This document shows, in pieces, positions 1-9,457 of a stretch of DNA of 59,180 bases. Position 1 is the stretch's first letter; each line of letters begins with the position of its first letter. Where the stretch lies: positions 1 through 59,180 of the IMG/VR virus record IMGVR_UViG_3300014501_000021; one strand, given 5' to 3'. The translations under genes and the position numbers were made by a program. Below the pieces are notes generated by a model. The model made no database searches. It worked only from the letters and a program-made list of their open reading frames with translations, and was not told where the DNA came from. The DNA is from a virus.

Positions 1-1
1 A

Positions 2-349
2 GAAAGCAATGTACAACAGCCGCTCCAGGGGCCTGGCGGACTTACGGTAGGTGTTGGTTACGACTATACCAATTTCGATCGTGGTGGTCTTATCAGCGTA
101 TTCCAGAACGGTGGTTCGTTTGAGCTTTTCAACGACCAAGGCGAACTTGCGCCTCTTTCCCCAAGTGGTGGTAACCCTTTCGTTATCGGTGACACCTTCG
201 TATCAAATAACTACGTGTATGCACAGGTCAATACTGGTTTAGTTACTGCCGTTGCCGCTGGTAACTCTGCCCCAATCGGCTCATGCATTTCCGTAACGAA
301 TGCCGGCAGCGCTGCAGATATGGTACTGCAGATCAAGCTAAGCATCTAA
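2..349 (+). CDS. Virion structural protein, C-terminal part (5' end outside window)
   Basis: The reading frame is open from base 2 to the TAA at 347-349 and has no start inside the window, so this is the last 115 or so residues of a larger protein. It is rich in Gly, Asn, Val and Thr with no charged clusters, and reads like a beta-rich virion protein (for example VGVGYDYTNFDRGG near the visible start and DMVLQIKLSI at the end). It lies 15 bases upstream of the major capsid gene and shares its direction, so a capsid decoration or stabilising protein is the simplest guess. I do not recognise a family. The placement beside the capsid gene is seen; the role is inferred. Confidence 0.7.
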   Translation, partial: ESNVQQPLQGPGGLTVGVGYDYTNFDRGGLISVFQNGGSFELFNDQGELAPLSPSGGNPFVIGDTFVSNNYVYAQVNTGLVTAVAAGNSAPIGSCISVTNAGSAADMVLQIKLSI

Positions 350-364
350 AAGGAGACAATGAAC

Positions 365-1360
365 ATGGAATCTAAAGTAACTCCTGCAGATGAGCAGGTC
401 TATGGTATTAACTTAACTTCATCTCAGGTTGAGGATCGCCTCAGCCGTTTGATGAACAGCCCGGGTGGCCTACAGAAAATTGCGCAACAGATGCTTTCAC
501 CTCTGAAGCGTGATCTTTTGTTTGAGGGTCGTATTCGCCAGATCTACCAGACGTACAAGTTAGCTCTTGGTGAAGAGGCCGTATTCGACGCAGATCTTGA
601 CGTACCGGCAGCTAGTATTTCTGTCGAAGGTTTGCCCGAACAGCTAGAAGTTAGATCAGACCGTATTCGTATTGAAACGTCTCCAATTACCGTTCGTCCT
701 ATGGTACGTTGGAACGAGTCTAACTTCCGTAAGTTCGACGTGCTTAACCGTGCGCAGGAAAGAGGTAAGGCTTCCATTCAGTTCCAGGAAGATGCACGCG
801 GCTTCGCGCTTCTTCAGTACGCAGCAACTCTAACTAACCAGCCTCAGGTCGAGTCGTTAATCGCCTATGAGCTTGGTGCAGCTGGAGTTACAACTGCGGC
901 TAACAACAATGCAACAGTCGTGACCACTTCAGTTGGTGCCGGTCGCCTTCTGCAGGAGTCATTGGTTGAGGGTATTGTAGACCTTCGCGGTAAGCTCTTG
1001 GTCGCTAACAAGATCTTTATGCATCCGTTCCGCGGTAAGGACTTGATGTTATTCAACACCAGCGTCTCCGGATCTGGTGGCGCAGGAATCTTCGCGCCGA
1101 ACTTCCAGGATCAGGCCCTTAAGGCTGGTCGCGTCGGAAGCATTTGGGGCGTAGAAGTCTTAGAGGACATTATCGTTCCTACGAGTCAGGTATATGTCCT
1201 TGCTCCTGCTGACTATCTTGGAGTCATGGCGGTTCGTACTGACGTCTCCGTCGAGACACTTAAGGATAGCAACAAGTTCGCTGACGTATTCGCAATCTGG
1301 GAAGACGTTGGCTTCGTAATCCGTTACGCCAAGGGAATCTGTCAGATTCAAGTCAGCTAA
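365..1360 (+). CDS. Major capsid protein, HK97 fold
   Basis: A 331-residue protein that should form the head shell. The order of parts fits an HK97-type capsid: a helical N-arm (about residues 1-55), an extended E-loop-like segment with alternating charged and hydrophobic residues (about 75-120), a long helix with FQEDARGFALLQYAA (about 138-155), and a C-terminal beta segment ending WEDVGFVIRYAKGICQIQ. No separate prohead protease is visible in the window. Start choice: the AGGAG at 351-355 lies 9 bases before the ATG at 365 but only 3 before the ATG at 359, so 365 is preferred; the longer form would add two residues. A strong terminator follows at 1385, which fits a very highly expressed gene. 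Family assignment is from overall pattern, without a search. Confidence 0.85.
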   Translation: MESKVTPADEQVYGINLTSSQVEDRLSRLMNSPGGLQKIAQQMLSPLKRDLLFEGRIRQIYQTYKLALGEEAVFDADLDVPAASISVEGLPEQLEVRSDRIRIETSPITVRPMVRWNESNFRKFDVLNRAQERGKASIQFQEDARGFALLQYAATLTNQPQVESLIAYELGAAGVTTAANNNATVVTTSVGAGRLLQESLVEGIVDLRGKLLVANKIFMHPFRGKDLMLFNTSVSGSGGAGIFAPNFQDQALKAGRVGSIWGVEVLEDIIVPTSQVYVLAPADYLGVMAVRTDVSVETLKDSNKFADVFAIWEDVGFVIRYAKGICQIQVS

Positions 1361-1384
1361 GCGACGTTCTACACAAAAACAGAG

Positions 1385-1430
1385 CTGGCGGGGCGGCCGA
1401 AAGGCCGTCTCGCCAGTGATGTTTTCATTC
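1385..1430 (+). terminator. Rho-independent terminator after the capsid gene
   Basis: Arms at 1385-1398 and 1403-1416 form a 14-bp stem (12 Watson-Crick pairs plus two G-T wobbles) closed by a GAAA tetraloop at 1399-1402, followed by a T-rich stretch (TGATGTTTTCATT). It lies 24 bases after the capsid stop codon and would end or attenuate the capsid transcript. Confidence 0.85.
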
Positions 1431-1563
1431 TCAGGGACGAAACGTTAAGTCTAGCTGGAAGTTAACGATGTAGCCCTGCAACTAGTATTCTTGCTCGCCA
1501 TCGTTCTCTCCCTCCTCGGCTTGAGCACTTTCCCCTCCGATAATTCACTCGTTAGGAGTCTTC

Positions 1564-2229
1564 ATGGATAATGAAACGCTAAGAAAAGAAAAGTATCGTT
1601 GTACGTTCAAAGGATCAGATGGCATCACGATAAGCGACCTCGTAATTAAAGCGACAAACCCTACATATAATCGTAAGATATCCCTTCGTTACGGTGAGTA
1701 CATTCTTACTGAACTATTAGATTTTGAGGACTTAAAGAGATCGCGTATGGCAGGAGCTCTTGCTCGATTCATTGAGATGGGATGGGTTGTCGTTGAAAAT
1801 CCTTCCATCCCAGTTGAGAAAAGAGAGCCTGTTAAGCCAGTAGAGGCCGCGAAGCCCGCGGTCGTACGCGCCATTACAGAAGCGGCAGCACAAGGTCGCC
1901 CTGAGAAGCAAATATACGCGGCGACTGGTCCTACTAGTTCTATCGGCTTTCCAACGGAAGAGAAGACTGTGTCAACAGAGGTTATTTCTGTTGAACAATC
2001 GCGCAAACTTAACGGTCTTGCGATCTCCGAAGTAGATGTGAAGGTTGCTGCAGTCAATGCAACGGTTACGTTAGACAAGTTCAATGCCTTGCGCTATTTC
2101 CAAAAGCTGAAGACTATTAAAGATACTGAGGACATAGCGTTATTAGAACTAGTCGCGACAAAGTCTAACTATCCTCAGCTGGTCCACAACGCAAAAAATC
2201 GTCTTCGCGAGATCAAGAACGGTAGATAA
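1564..2229 (+). CDS. Hypothetical virion-region protein, 221 aa
   Basis: The start has GGAG 7 bases upstream (GTTAGGAGTCTTC). Residues 1-78 form a compact alpha/beta domain (YRCTFKGSDGITISDLVI; then TELLDFEDLKRSRMAGALA). Residues 79-150 are a Pro/Ala/Glu-rich linker. Residues 160-221 are a helical C-terminal domain rich in Lys and Leu. The stop overlaps the next gene's ATG by one base (TAATG), so it is translationally coupled to the fibre block. The first domain looks like a small head-proximal or adaptor domain, but I do not recognise a family and assign no function. Confidence 0.7.
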   Translation: MDNETLRKEKYRCTFKGSDGITISDLVIKATNPTYNRKISLRYGEYILTELLDFEDLKRSRMAGALARFIEMGWVVVENPSIPVEKREPVKPVEAAKPAVVRAITEAAAQGRPEKQIYAATGPTSSIGFPTEEKTVSTEVISVEQSRKLNGLAISEVDVKVAAVNATVTLDKFNALRYFQKLKTIKDTEDIALLELVATKSNYPQLVHNAKNRLREIKNGR

Positions 2230-4202
2230 TGGGAACAAAGTATACTGCGGACAATATCGGTGACCTTTCTATCATAGGAAACCTTACTGCTCTGGGTTCC
2301 CTAGCGATAGGCTCTTTCAGTTCGAGCCCCGCGTTAACCGTAACTACAGTTGGCAATTTTGCTACCGTTGGAAACATTTCAGCTGATGGAACGTTAGTAA
2401 TTGGAACTACTGGTCTCTTCGGCGGCAATGTTAACGCTCCTACATTTATTGGAGCGTTAACAGGTCATGCGTCGTTGGACTTGGCGTTGACAGGTGGTAC
2501 TCTTTCTGGTTTACTAACCGGTACGACTATTGATGCTACCACCTTTAATGGTGGAACATTTAATGGTACGCTTAGTGGGTCTAGTACAAGTCTTGCGGGA
2601 GGTACCGCAGGAGAAGTTCCTTATCAGACTGGCGCGAGTACTACCGCGTTTACATCTGGCGCGGGAAGTTCTGGGCAAGTATTAACTTCTTCTGGTGGCG
2701 GCGCTCCTACATGGACAACGCCTTCTCCTGGAGGAGTTACTAGCATTATAGCTGGTACTAATATAACCATTTCGCCTCTAGGCGGCACTGGGAACGTTAC
2801 TATCAACTCTACCGGCGGCGGAGGTGGGTCCTATTCTCGATCGTACGGAACTGGAGATAGTTCTACTACCGTCTTTACGGTTCCTACTTATGTACTAGGA
2901 AATAATTCTCTCTTAGTATATCAGGATGGTATCTTAGCCAAGCCTACCGTAGATTATACGGAGACTAGTACTACTTCTATTACGTTTGCGACAGCGCCTC
3001 CGACAGGTGCCATACTATCATTCGTAGTAGCGAGTACATCGGCCGTTGGAGGTATTGCAGGAGGCTCCGCTGGCGAAGTACTTTTCCAAACTGGTTCAGG
3101 TACTACAAGCTTCACTGCCGTAGGAACAACCGGTCAATATTTAACTTCAGCAGGAACAGGGACGCCAACTTGGACTACCGCCGGTGCAGCTAGCAGCCTT
3201 AGCGGAGGAGCTGCGGGAGAAGTTCCTTACCAGACAGGAGTAGGTACTACTGGCTTTACCGCAGTCGGTACGACAGGACAAGTTTTAACTTCAGCAGGAG
3301 CGGGTACTCCCACATGGACTACTATTTCGGGCGGTGGTGGAGGATATGCTAAAGTAGTGATGGCTGCTCCTACAGGTAGCTCTGCAGATACTACTGCAAT
3401 AAACGCGGCGCTTACCACTTTAGGATCGGCAGGCGGGGTTATAGTATTCAGAGAAGGAACTTACTGGATAACTTCCACCATAACAATTACTAATCCTGGA
3501 GTAACTTTTCAGGGACAGGGTAAAGATGTTACGATTCTTCAGGCGCAGTCTAGTGTAGGTAATGCTAGTGTCCTAACTCAGTCTGGTCCAATTAATTACT
3601 TCTCCATGCGAGATTTAACTATTGATGGAGGTTTTGCATCTAGGCCCGGCGTCAATACGAGCGATATATACTTAGTAGGCAGCACGTATAATGGTATAGT
3701 TACCAATTGTAAGTTTACTAATAATGCAAGTGGTAATACAACTCCATGGATGTTATGGGGTTTTGAAGTAATTCAAGGCTGCGACTTCTTAATAAACGGT
3801 AATACAACCGCTGAGGCAGCTGTTTCTATTGCGAATACAGGTGGAGTATTCTCAGGTAATACTATCATTGTAACGAAGGCTTGCGCCGAGGCGCTTTATA
3901 ACGGCGGTAACCAAGCAGTAACTGGTAATTATATTTCGATGGCGGCTAATATACAATATATAATTGAAACGGCAGGAGCCATCTGTTGTATTGCTAATAA
4001 TATTATTTCGTATACATCGGGAACTACGACCTACGCAATTCTTCTATCAGCATCCTCGAAAGTAACCGTTATGGGTAATATCTCTACTTCTACGTCAGCA
4101 GGAGGGATTTTCTTCAGTACGGGAGGCTTCTCATCTACCGGTACATGTATCGGTAACATGGGCTTTAGCTCATACACGGGAACTACTTCCGGTAACATTT
4201 AA
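2229..4202 (+). CDS. Tail fibre/tailspike with C-terminal pectate-lyase-like beta-helix
   Basis: A 657-residue receptor-binding protein candidate. The N-terminus MGTKYTADNIGDLS is nearly the same as that of the fibre at 5337, which suggests a shared attachment domain. Residues 60-370 are linker modules: three copies of an AGEVPYQTG...GQVLTS-G-G-PTWTT unit and one YxDGIL-xxVDYTE beta module. Residues about 375-657 look like a right-handed parallel beta-helix: DTTAINAALTTLGSAGGVIV, then FREGTYWITSTITI and FQGQGKDVTIL, as in pectate lyase 3-type tailspikes, followed by many N-rich rungs. Such domains in phages bind or cut surface polysaccharide. No catalytic residues can be assigned by eye. The start overlaps the previous stop by one base. 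Confidence 0.85.
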   Translation: MGTKYTADNIGDLSIIGNLTALGSLAIGSFSSSPALTVTTVGNFATVGNISADGTLVIGTTGLFGGNVNAPTFIGALTGHASLDLALTGGTLSGLLTGTTIDATTFNGGTFNGTLSGSSTSLAGGTAGEVPYQTGASTTAFTSGAGSSGQVLTSSGGGAPTWTTPSPGGVTSIIAGTNITISPLGGTGNVTINSTGGGGGSYSRSYGTGDSSTTVFTVPTYVLGNNSLLVYQDGILAKPTVDYTETSTTSITFATAPPTGAILSFVVASTSAVGGIAGGSAGEVLFQTGSGTTSFTAVGTTGQYLTSAGTGTPTWTTAGAASSLSGGAAGEVPYQTGVGTTGFTAVGTTGQVLTSAGAGTPTWTTISGGGGGYAKVVMAAPTGSSADTTAINAALTTLGSAGGVIVFREGTYWITSTITITNPGVTFQGQGKDVTILQAQSSVGNASVLTQSGPINYFSMRDLTIDGGFASRPGVNTSDIYLVGSTYNGIVTNCKFTNNASGNTTPWMLWGFEVIQGCDFLINGNTTAEAAVSIANTGGVFSGNTIIVTKACAEALYNGGNQAVTGNYISMAANIQYIIETAGAICCIANNIISYTSGTTTYAILLSASSKVTVMGNISTSTSAGGIFFSTGGFSSTGTCIGNMGFSSYTGTTSGNI

Positions 4203-4211
4203 GGGTAATCT

Positions 4212-5333
4212 ATGTCTACTACTGTACATCCAGTCTACCTTACTCAAACATCTACTCCTCCGACTACTGGGCAAGTATTGACTGCTACTAGCGGTACCGC
4301 CGCTGCCTGGCAGACTCCTTCAGCAGGGACAGCAACAAATCTTTCTCTTGCAGGCTCGTCAGCAGGGGAAGTTGTCTACCAGACTAGCGCAACTACGACA
4401 GGTAACACTGCGGTTGGAACTTCTGGACAAGTTCTTACCTCTGCAGGAACGGGAGCGCCTACTTGGTCAAACACAGTCAATGAAGCGGTCTATTCGGTAA
4501 GTCCTTGGTCAAATAAAGTTTCTTTTTCGTCTAGTACTACGTTTACTGTCCCTTACGGCGTAACTAATATTCTTGTTGAATGTTATGGCGCAGGTGGCGG
4601 AGGTAACGGCGGAGGAGGCGGAGGCGGAGGGACTACAGCTTTTTCACAAAACTTTGCAGGAGGGGGAGGAGCAGGCGGTTGTGGAGGTTCCGGCGGAGGC
4701 TACACTCGTGATATTCTTGTCACTACCGCGGGCACAGTCATTACCGTTACAGTTGGGACAGGCGGCACTGGTGGAGCTGGAGGCGTTGGCGGCACCGGAG
4801 GTACAACTGGAGCGCTCGGAGGTACTCCGGGAAGTGGCGGTCTAGGTGGCACAACTTCTTTCGGAACTATAAATTCAACGGGTGGCGTTGGTTGCGAAGC
4901 TCCCTACTCTTTGGCGAACACTGTAGGGTATGGAGGTAGTAATAGCGAGGGTAACGTCGGAGGTACCGCCTTCTACGGATTACCTGGTGGTGTTGGTAGC
5001 GGCATAATCGATACACCTGGTGAAGCAGAGATTGCTAGCAGTAATGGGACTGGTTCTACCTATGTAAATAATAATCTTTCTACTCCCGCAGGAGCTGGAG
5101 GCGCTGGTAGTAAGGGTGCGTTATGTTATCCGCAGTCATCCGGAGGAGGCAACGCAGGAGCTGCTGGAGCGATTAATTCTGGAAACGGAACTGCTGGAAC
5201 TAACGCAACACAAGTTGGCTGTGGTGGCGGTGGTGGAGGTGGTGGCGGTGGTGGCGCAAACACCGGAGGCGTTGGCGGTAATGGTGGTGCAGGTGGTAAC
5301 GGCGCAAACGGTTTAGTCAATATTTGGTATTAA
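4212..5333 (+). CDS. Glycine-rich tail adhesin, 373 aa
   Basis: The N-terminus (MSTTVHPVYLTQTSTPPTTG) is closely matched by that of the 1149-residue fibre at 18272, a second type of shared attachment segment. Two GQVLT linker units follow (residues 20-95), then a short beta segment (TFTVPYGVTNILVECYGAGG) and a strongly glycine-rich region from about residue 125 to the end, with runs such as GGAGGVGGTGGTTG and a 12-residue GGGGGGGGGGGA stretch. Long GGx patterns are known in adhesins such as phage S16 gp38, where they form packed polyglycine-II helices at the fibre tip. That fold is inferred here from composition. It sits 9 bases after one fibre and 3 bases before the next. Confidence 0.8.
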   Translation: MSTTVHPVYLTQTSTPPTTGQVLTATSGTAAAWQTPSAGTATNLSLAGSSAGEVVYQTSATTTGNTAVGTSGQVLTSAGTGAPTWSNTVNEAVYSVSPWSNKVSFSSSTTFTVPYGVTNILVECYGAGGGGNGGGGGGGGTTAFSQNFAGGGGAGGCGGSGGGYTRDILVTTAGTVITVTVGTGGTGGAGGVGGTGGTTGALGGTPGSGGLGGTTSFGTINSTGGVGCEAPYSLANTVGYGGSNSEGNVGGTAFYGLPGGVGSGIIDTPGEAEIASSNGTGSTYVNNNLSTPAGAGGAGSKGALCYPQSSGGGNAGAAGAINSGNGTAGTNATQVGCGGGGGGGGGGGANTGGVGGNGGAGGNGANGLVNIWY

Positions 5334-5336
5334 CTA

Positions 5337-7943
5337 ATGGGAACAAAGTACACAGCAGATAATTTTGGCGACATCACAGCCGTAGGTTCTTTAACTATAG
5401 GCTCCCTGGGGCAGTTTGTTGTATCAACCCTAGGTGTCGTCACTGCTCCCTCATTTATCGGGCCGCTCACAGGTCACGCTAGCTTAGACTTGTCTTTGAC
5501 AGGAGGTACACTAACAGGATTATTAACGGGCACTTCTATTACTGCGACGACCTTCACAGGAGCATTGATTGGGGGAGCTAGCCTCGATTTACCTTTGACG
5601 GGCGGTACACTAACAGGAAACCTTACTGCTCCAACCTTCTTCGGCAACCTAACGGGAAATGTAACAGGTAGTGCGTCGTTGGACTTACCTCTAACAGGAG
5701 GAACACTGACAGGTGCCTTAGCAGGTACTACGTTTAGTGGCGATGGCTCAGCGCTAACTAATTTAACGCCGGCAAATATTGCAGCAGGTACTGCAAATAT
5801 CAGCATCACAGGGACTGCGGCATCTGCGTCGTCGGTCGCAGCGAATACGTTAACTGGAACTACTTTAGCTTCTAACGTAGTAACTTCTTCGCTTACATCT
5901 TTAGGTACTCAGGCGTCTTCCCTTAATATGGGAAGTAACCAAATTATCAATTTAGCAGATCCGTCTTCGGCCCAAGGAGCGGCAACTAAGAATTACGTAG
6001 ACAGCGCTATAGCGGGTCTATATTGGAAAGAAGCGTGTCTTCTAGCCACCACTACAACCCTCCCTGCCTACAGCTATCTCAATGGATCCAGCGGTGTAGG
6101 TGCTACGATTACTGCTACAGCTACTGGCGCAGTCACTATTGACGGAACAGTTTTAGCTTTGACCGACCGACTTCTCGTTAAGAATGAAGTAGGTGGTAAC
6201 CAGCCGTATAATGGTATTTATACGGTTACGACAGCGGGAGCTCCAGGAGTACAACTTGTTTTAACTAGAGCTATAGATTATGATAGTACTGCTACTATCA
6301 ATGCGGGCGATGCGGTATTCATTGAGTCTGGAACTATCAATGCGACGTCTGCGTGGGTTCAGACAACCGTAGGACCTATAAACGTAGGTGTTACCGATCT
6401 TGATTTCGTTCAGTTTTCAGGTCCAGGATCTTATACTGCTGGAACAGGATTAACTTTAGTAGGAGTGCAGTTTAGTTTAACGACGCCTGTCACGATCTCC
6501 GATGGAGGTACAGGCACTGCTTTTACCTCCCAGAGCTTTGCGTTTATTGGTCCCTCTTCTGGATCAGGGGCGCCGTCATTCAGAGCGTTGGTCGCAAGTG
6601 ACATACCTACTCTGAATCAGAACACAACAGGTAGCGCAGCGACAGCAGCTGTTGCTACTACCGCAGATGGTCTAGCAACATCTTCCACTACAGTAGTTGT
6701 ATCTGGAGCTACCGCTCCTACTAGCGGTCAGGTATTGACCGCATCATCTGGTACTTTAGCTAGCTGGGTAAGTCCTTCGGCAGGAGGCATAAGCGCACTG
6801 ACTGGTGATGTCACTGCGTCAGGGTCAGGCTCAGTTGTGGCGACTGCTGCTGCAACTCAACCGAATATAACTACTCTTTCGAACGCTTCTGGTGTATCGA
6901 TTACCGGTACAAATTTAACATTACCTGATTTGTTACTAACGACTAACTCGATAGAAGCTACTAATCCATCGCTACCTGCACTCAACTTAAGTGCATACGG
7001 CGGAGCAAATGCAGTTCGAATTAATTCAGATCCTTATACGGGTACGGGTGGTATTGCAATATTTTCAGGTGCAGGAGCAACGCCTACTCAGGTAGCATCT
7101 ATTGATGGTAGCGGTAACCTCTCAGTTTCAGGAACTACTAGTTTAGATAACGGGGCTATAACTACAGACGGCTCCGGAGATCTCCAAACTACGGGCGTCC
7201 TGTACGCAGGCTATGGATACTCTTCTAGTATCGGTACTAATATTGTTACGGGCGGGTCAATTTTAGCTTCAGGACCTATTCAATCAGATTCTGGAGGCAC
7301 AGGCGTAACAAGAATAGTAGGTACTGGGGTTACCCAGACAGGTGCAGGACAGAATTTAGTTCTTACAGCTCCAGGCGGCGCGAGTATTACTACTACTAAT
7401 AATTTTAGTGGTACGACTATTTCTGCTACTACGTTTACAGGCGCACTAACGGGGAGTGCAACAGAGGTAGGAGGAATTACTGTTACAGGAACTCCTTCTT
7501 CGGGCCAAGTCCTTACAGCAACCTCTACGACCGCAGCGGATTGGCAGACACCTAGTGGTGGTGGTGCGTCTCTTTCTTGGACGTCATACACTTTACCTTA
7601 TACTTCTTTTACAACAGGCGCCCCAAGCGCATCAATATTTACTTTAGCTGCCCAGGAAATGGTACACGCCGTTGTAATTAAACATTCTACAGCATTTACC
7701 GGTGGCGGCTTGACAGGCTATACGATTAGTGTAGGACCTATTTATTCAGTTAATAAATATGCTAGCGCATTCAATGTTTTCCAGACAGTCGGATCTCAAG
7801 CCGCACAAACTTCTCAGTGTCTCTTTATAGAAGATTTCAGTTCGGCTAATGTTATTTATGCTACCGCGGTTGCTACAGGTGCTGCAGTTAGTGCTGCTAC
7901 AGCTGGGAGCGTAACAATATGGATTTTAACTAGCACAATATAA
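5337..7943 (+). CDS. Long tail fibre protein, 868 aa
   Basis: The N-terminus MGTKYTADNFGDIT is shared with the fibre at 2229. Residues 40-160 carry repeated SLDLPLTGGTLTG units, the repeat commonly seen in shaft regions of phage fibres. Residues about 205-370 match a known fibre module (YVDSAIAGLYWKEACLLATT; DRLLVKNEVGGNQPYNGIYTV; WVQTTVGPINVG). Then come more GQVLTA linkers, a SLDNGAITTDGSGDL unit, and a C-terminal beta-sandwich-like domain of about 120 residues (VHAVVIKHSTAFTGGGLTGY onward), which is the likely tip. The start lies 3 bases after the preceding stop with no clear Shine-Dalgarno, so re-initiation is probable. Confidence 0.85.
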   Translation: MGTKYTADNFGDITAVGSLTIGSLGQFVVSTLGVVTAPSFIGPLTGHASLDLSLTGGTLTGLLTGTSITATTFTGALIGGASLDLPLTGGTLTGNLTAPTFFGNLTGNVTGSASLDLPLTGGTLTGALAGTTFSGDGSALTNLTPANIAAGTANISITGTAASASSVAANTLTGTTLASNVVTSSLTSLGTQASSLNMGSNQIINLADPSSAQGAATKNYVDSAIAGLYWKEACLLATTTTLPAYSYLNGSSGVGATITATATGAVTIDGTVLALTDRLLVKNEVGGNQPYNGIYTVTTAGAPGVQLVLTRAIDYDSTATINAGDAVFIESGTINATSAWVQTTVGPINVGVTDLDFVQFSGPGSYTAGTGLTLVGVQFSLTTPVTISDGGTGTAFTSQSFAFIGPSSGSGAPSFRALVASDIPTLNQNTTGSAATAAVATTADGLATSSTTVVVSGATAPTSGQVLTASSGTLASWVSPSAGGISALTGDVTASGSGSVVATAAATQPNITTLSNASGVSITGTNLTLPDLLLTTNSIEATNPSLPALNLSAYGGANAVRINSDPYTGTGGIAIFSGAGATPTQVASIDGSGNLSVSGTTSLDNGAITTDGSGDLQTTGVLYAGYGYSSSIGTNIVTGGSILASGPIQSDSGGTGVTRIVGTGVTQTGAGQNLVLTAPGGASITTTNNFSGTTISATTFTGALTGSATEVGGITVTGTPSSGQVLTATSTTAADWQTPSGGGASLSWTSYTLPYTSFTTGAPSASIFTLAAQEMVHAVVIKHSTAFTGGGLTGYTISVGPIYSVNKYASAFNVFQTVGSQAAQTSQCLFIEDFSSANVIYATAVATGAAVSAATAGSVTIWILTSTI

Positions 7944-7946
7944 ACT

Positions 7947-8813
7947 ATGCCATTTGTATACTATTACGACCCAAGTGACGGAGTTCCATCTGAATCAAAG
8001 GTAGGTGCTTTGACTGGAGCAGCGACCAATGTGCCTGGAGTTTTAACAAACGCTACTCCTCCTTCAGCTAACCAAGTTTTGGCTACCACAGATGCTAACG
8101 ATGCCACGTGGACTTCTACTCCTACCATTAATATTACAGGTAGTGCCTCCTTGGACTTGCCTCTGACAGGAGGATCGTTGTCGGGCGCAATATCCATTCC
8201 TAGCGGCGATTTCTATACGTGGACAACTGCGGGAGATCAAATCCCAGGTATAGGTGCTACAGCTTCCACGAACGGGATTATGGTTCTTCAAACGTATGGA
8301 GGAACCGGCGCAGTCTACATTAACCCTAATCCTTCTACAGGTACAGGTGGTCTTGTTGTATGTGCTGGAGGAGTAACGACCTTCTCTGCCGTTGGAGGCA
8401 TCAGTGGCGCTGGAGTCGTAAGCGGTACATCTCTTTCCGTATCTGGTCAAGTTGGAGGAGGCTCTGCAAATATTACGGGAGCAGTCCTCGGCGGTCAGTT
8501 TACAGACACGATTGATAACTTAACCCCAGGCAGTGGAAGTTATACTGTCAGCTGGGCGTCAGGCGCAATCGTTAATCTCGATTTAACTACGAGCACCACT
8601 ATTACTTTTTCTGGTGCGGTAGCTGGACAGACTCTAACATTCTTCTTAACTCAAGGCGGTTCCGGATCAAATACGGTTGCTTGGGCGAATACTATAAGAT
8701 GGCCCGGCGGTACTGCTCCGACACTTACAACGACCGAAAGTAAGACAGATGTTATATCTTTCTTTTATAATGGATCGAGCTACTTCGGATTCATTGGTGG
8801 ATTAAATTTCTAA
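7947..8813 (+). CDS. Short tail fibre protein, 288 aa
   Basis: The first 45 residues are unlike the other fibres (MPFVYYYDPSDGVPSES). They are followed by a degenerate linker (SANQVLATTDANDATWT) and one SLDLPLTGGSLSG shaft unit. The C-terminal 90 residues (IVNLDLTTSTTITFSGAVAG through DVISFFYNGSSYFGFIGGLN) resemble a beta domain that ends many phage fibres. It is 3 bases after the preceding stop and 1 base before the next start, so it belongs to the same translationally coupled fibre series. Probably a tip or accessory fibre; its receptor cannot be inferred. Confidence 0.75.
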   Translation: MPFVYYYDPSDGVPSESKVGALTGAATNVPGVLTNATPPSANQVLATTDANDATWTSTPTINITGSASLDLPLTGGSLSGAISIPSGDFYTWTTAGDQIPGIGATASTNGIMVLQTYGGTGAVYINPNPSTGTGGLVVCAGGVTTFSAVGGISGAGVVSGTSLSVSGQVGGGSANITGAVLGGQFTDTIDNLTPGSGSYTVSWASGAIVNLDLTTSTTITFSGAVAGQTLTFFLTQGGSGSNTVAWANTIRWPGGTAPTLTTTESKTDVISFFYNGSSYFGFIGGLNF

Positions 8814-8814
8814 T

Positions 8815-9456
8815 ATGCGTATTGGTCATCTCGTTATAGATGCGTACAAAGGCTTACTTCCTAATATATACTCAACGCCGGGGAGTTATTCTTTAACAGT
8901 ACCTTCTGGCCATACGCAAGCGACTATCCTCCTACACGGTCCCGGCGGAGGCGCCGGAGGAAGCGGAGATCCTTTGAATGAAGAAGGAGGATATTGCGGT
9001 GGAGGTGGAGGTGGATTTACCGCGGGATCTACGGGAACTTATGGTTATGGTGATCCTCCAGGAACTGCGGGAACTAACACTACTCTTTCACATAGTAGTA
9101 CTACTATAGCGATAGCAGCAGTTGGCGCCGGAGGTCAAGGAGGAAATGGTCCGGGTAATTCTGGTTTTCCAGGACCTTTCGTCGGAGGTGTTGGAGGCTC
9201 TGCCGGAACTAGTTCTGCATCAGGACTTACGCTAGTAGCGGGCGGAGGCTCGTCTGGCGGCGCTCCTGTTTTATTCAATGGTTCTGGAGGTTCTTCAGGT
9301 GACGCAGTAAGTGGCACAATTTCGGTTACTAACGGAGAAGTACTTACTATTGTCGTAGGAACAGGAGGCGGGGGAGGCGCGTGCTCGTACGCCGGTTTTT
9401 CTCCTCCTAAGGGTAATCCTGGCTCGTCTGGGTACGTGTCTATAACTTTTATTTAA
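8815..9456 (+). CDS. Glycine-rich tail adhesin, 213 aa
   Basis: A short N-terminus (MRIGHLVIDAYKGLL) and a small beta segment (YSLTVPSGHTQATILLHGPG) lead into a glycine-rich body with GGAGGSG, GGGGGGF, GGQGGNG and GGVGGSAG patches and a closing GYVSITFI strand. The layout (beta strand, glycine-rich helices, final beta strand) is the same as in the proteins at 4212 and 47618. It starts 1 base after the stop of the fibre at 7947. A fibre-tip adhesin with polyglycine-II packing is likely by analogy; this is inference from composition and context. Confidence 0.75.
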   Translation: MRIGHLVIDAYKGLLPNIYSTPGSYSLTVPSGHTQATILLHGPGGGAGGSGDPLNEEGGYCGGGGGGFTAGSTGTYGYGDPPGTAGTNTTLSHSSTTIAIAAVGAGGQGGNGPGNSGFPGPFVGGVGGSAGTSSASGLTLVAGGGSSGGAPVLFNGSGGSSGDAVSGTISVTNGEVLTIVVGTGGGGGACSYAGFSPPKGNPGSSGYVSITFI

Positions 9457-9457
9457 T

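Noticed and set aside
51-242. Frame starting MLVTTIPISIVVV near the left edge.
   Set aside because: It overlaps the continuous frame 2-349 that leads up to the capsid gene and has no ribosome site.
1431-1563. Possible promoter before the 1564 gene (TTAACG at 1462 and TATTCT at 1486; also GATAAT at 1539).
   Set aside because: Each hexamer matches consensus at four positions or the spacing is wrong (12 bases for the GATAAT case), so I do not call a promoter although one is expected after the terminator.
5126-5320. Leftward Pro-rich reading frame opposite the glycine-rich adhesin (and similar ones at 48020-48484).
   Set aside because: Poly-Pro and Ser/Arg-rich frames are the mirror image of glycine codons in real genes on the other strand.
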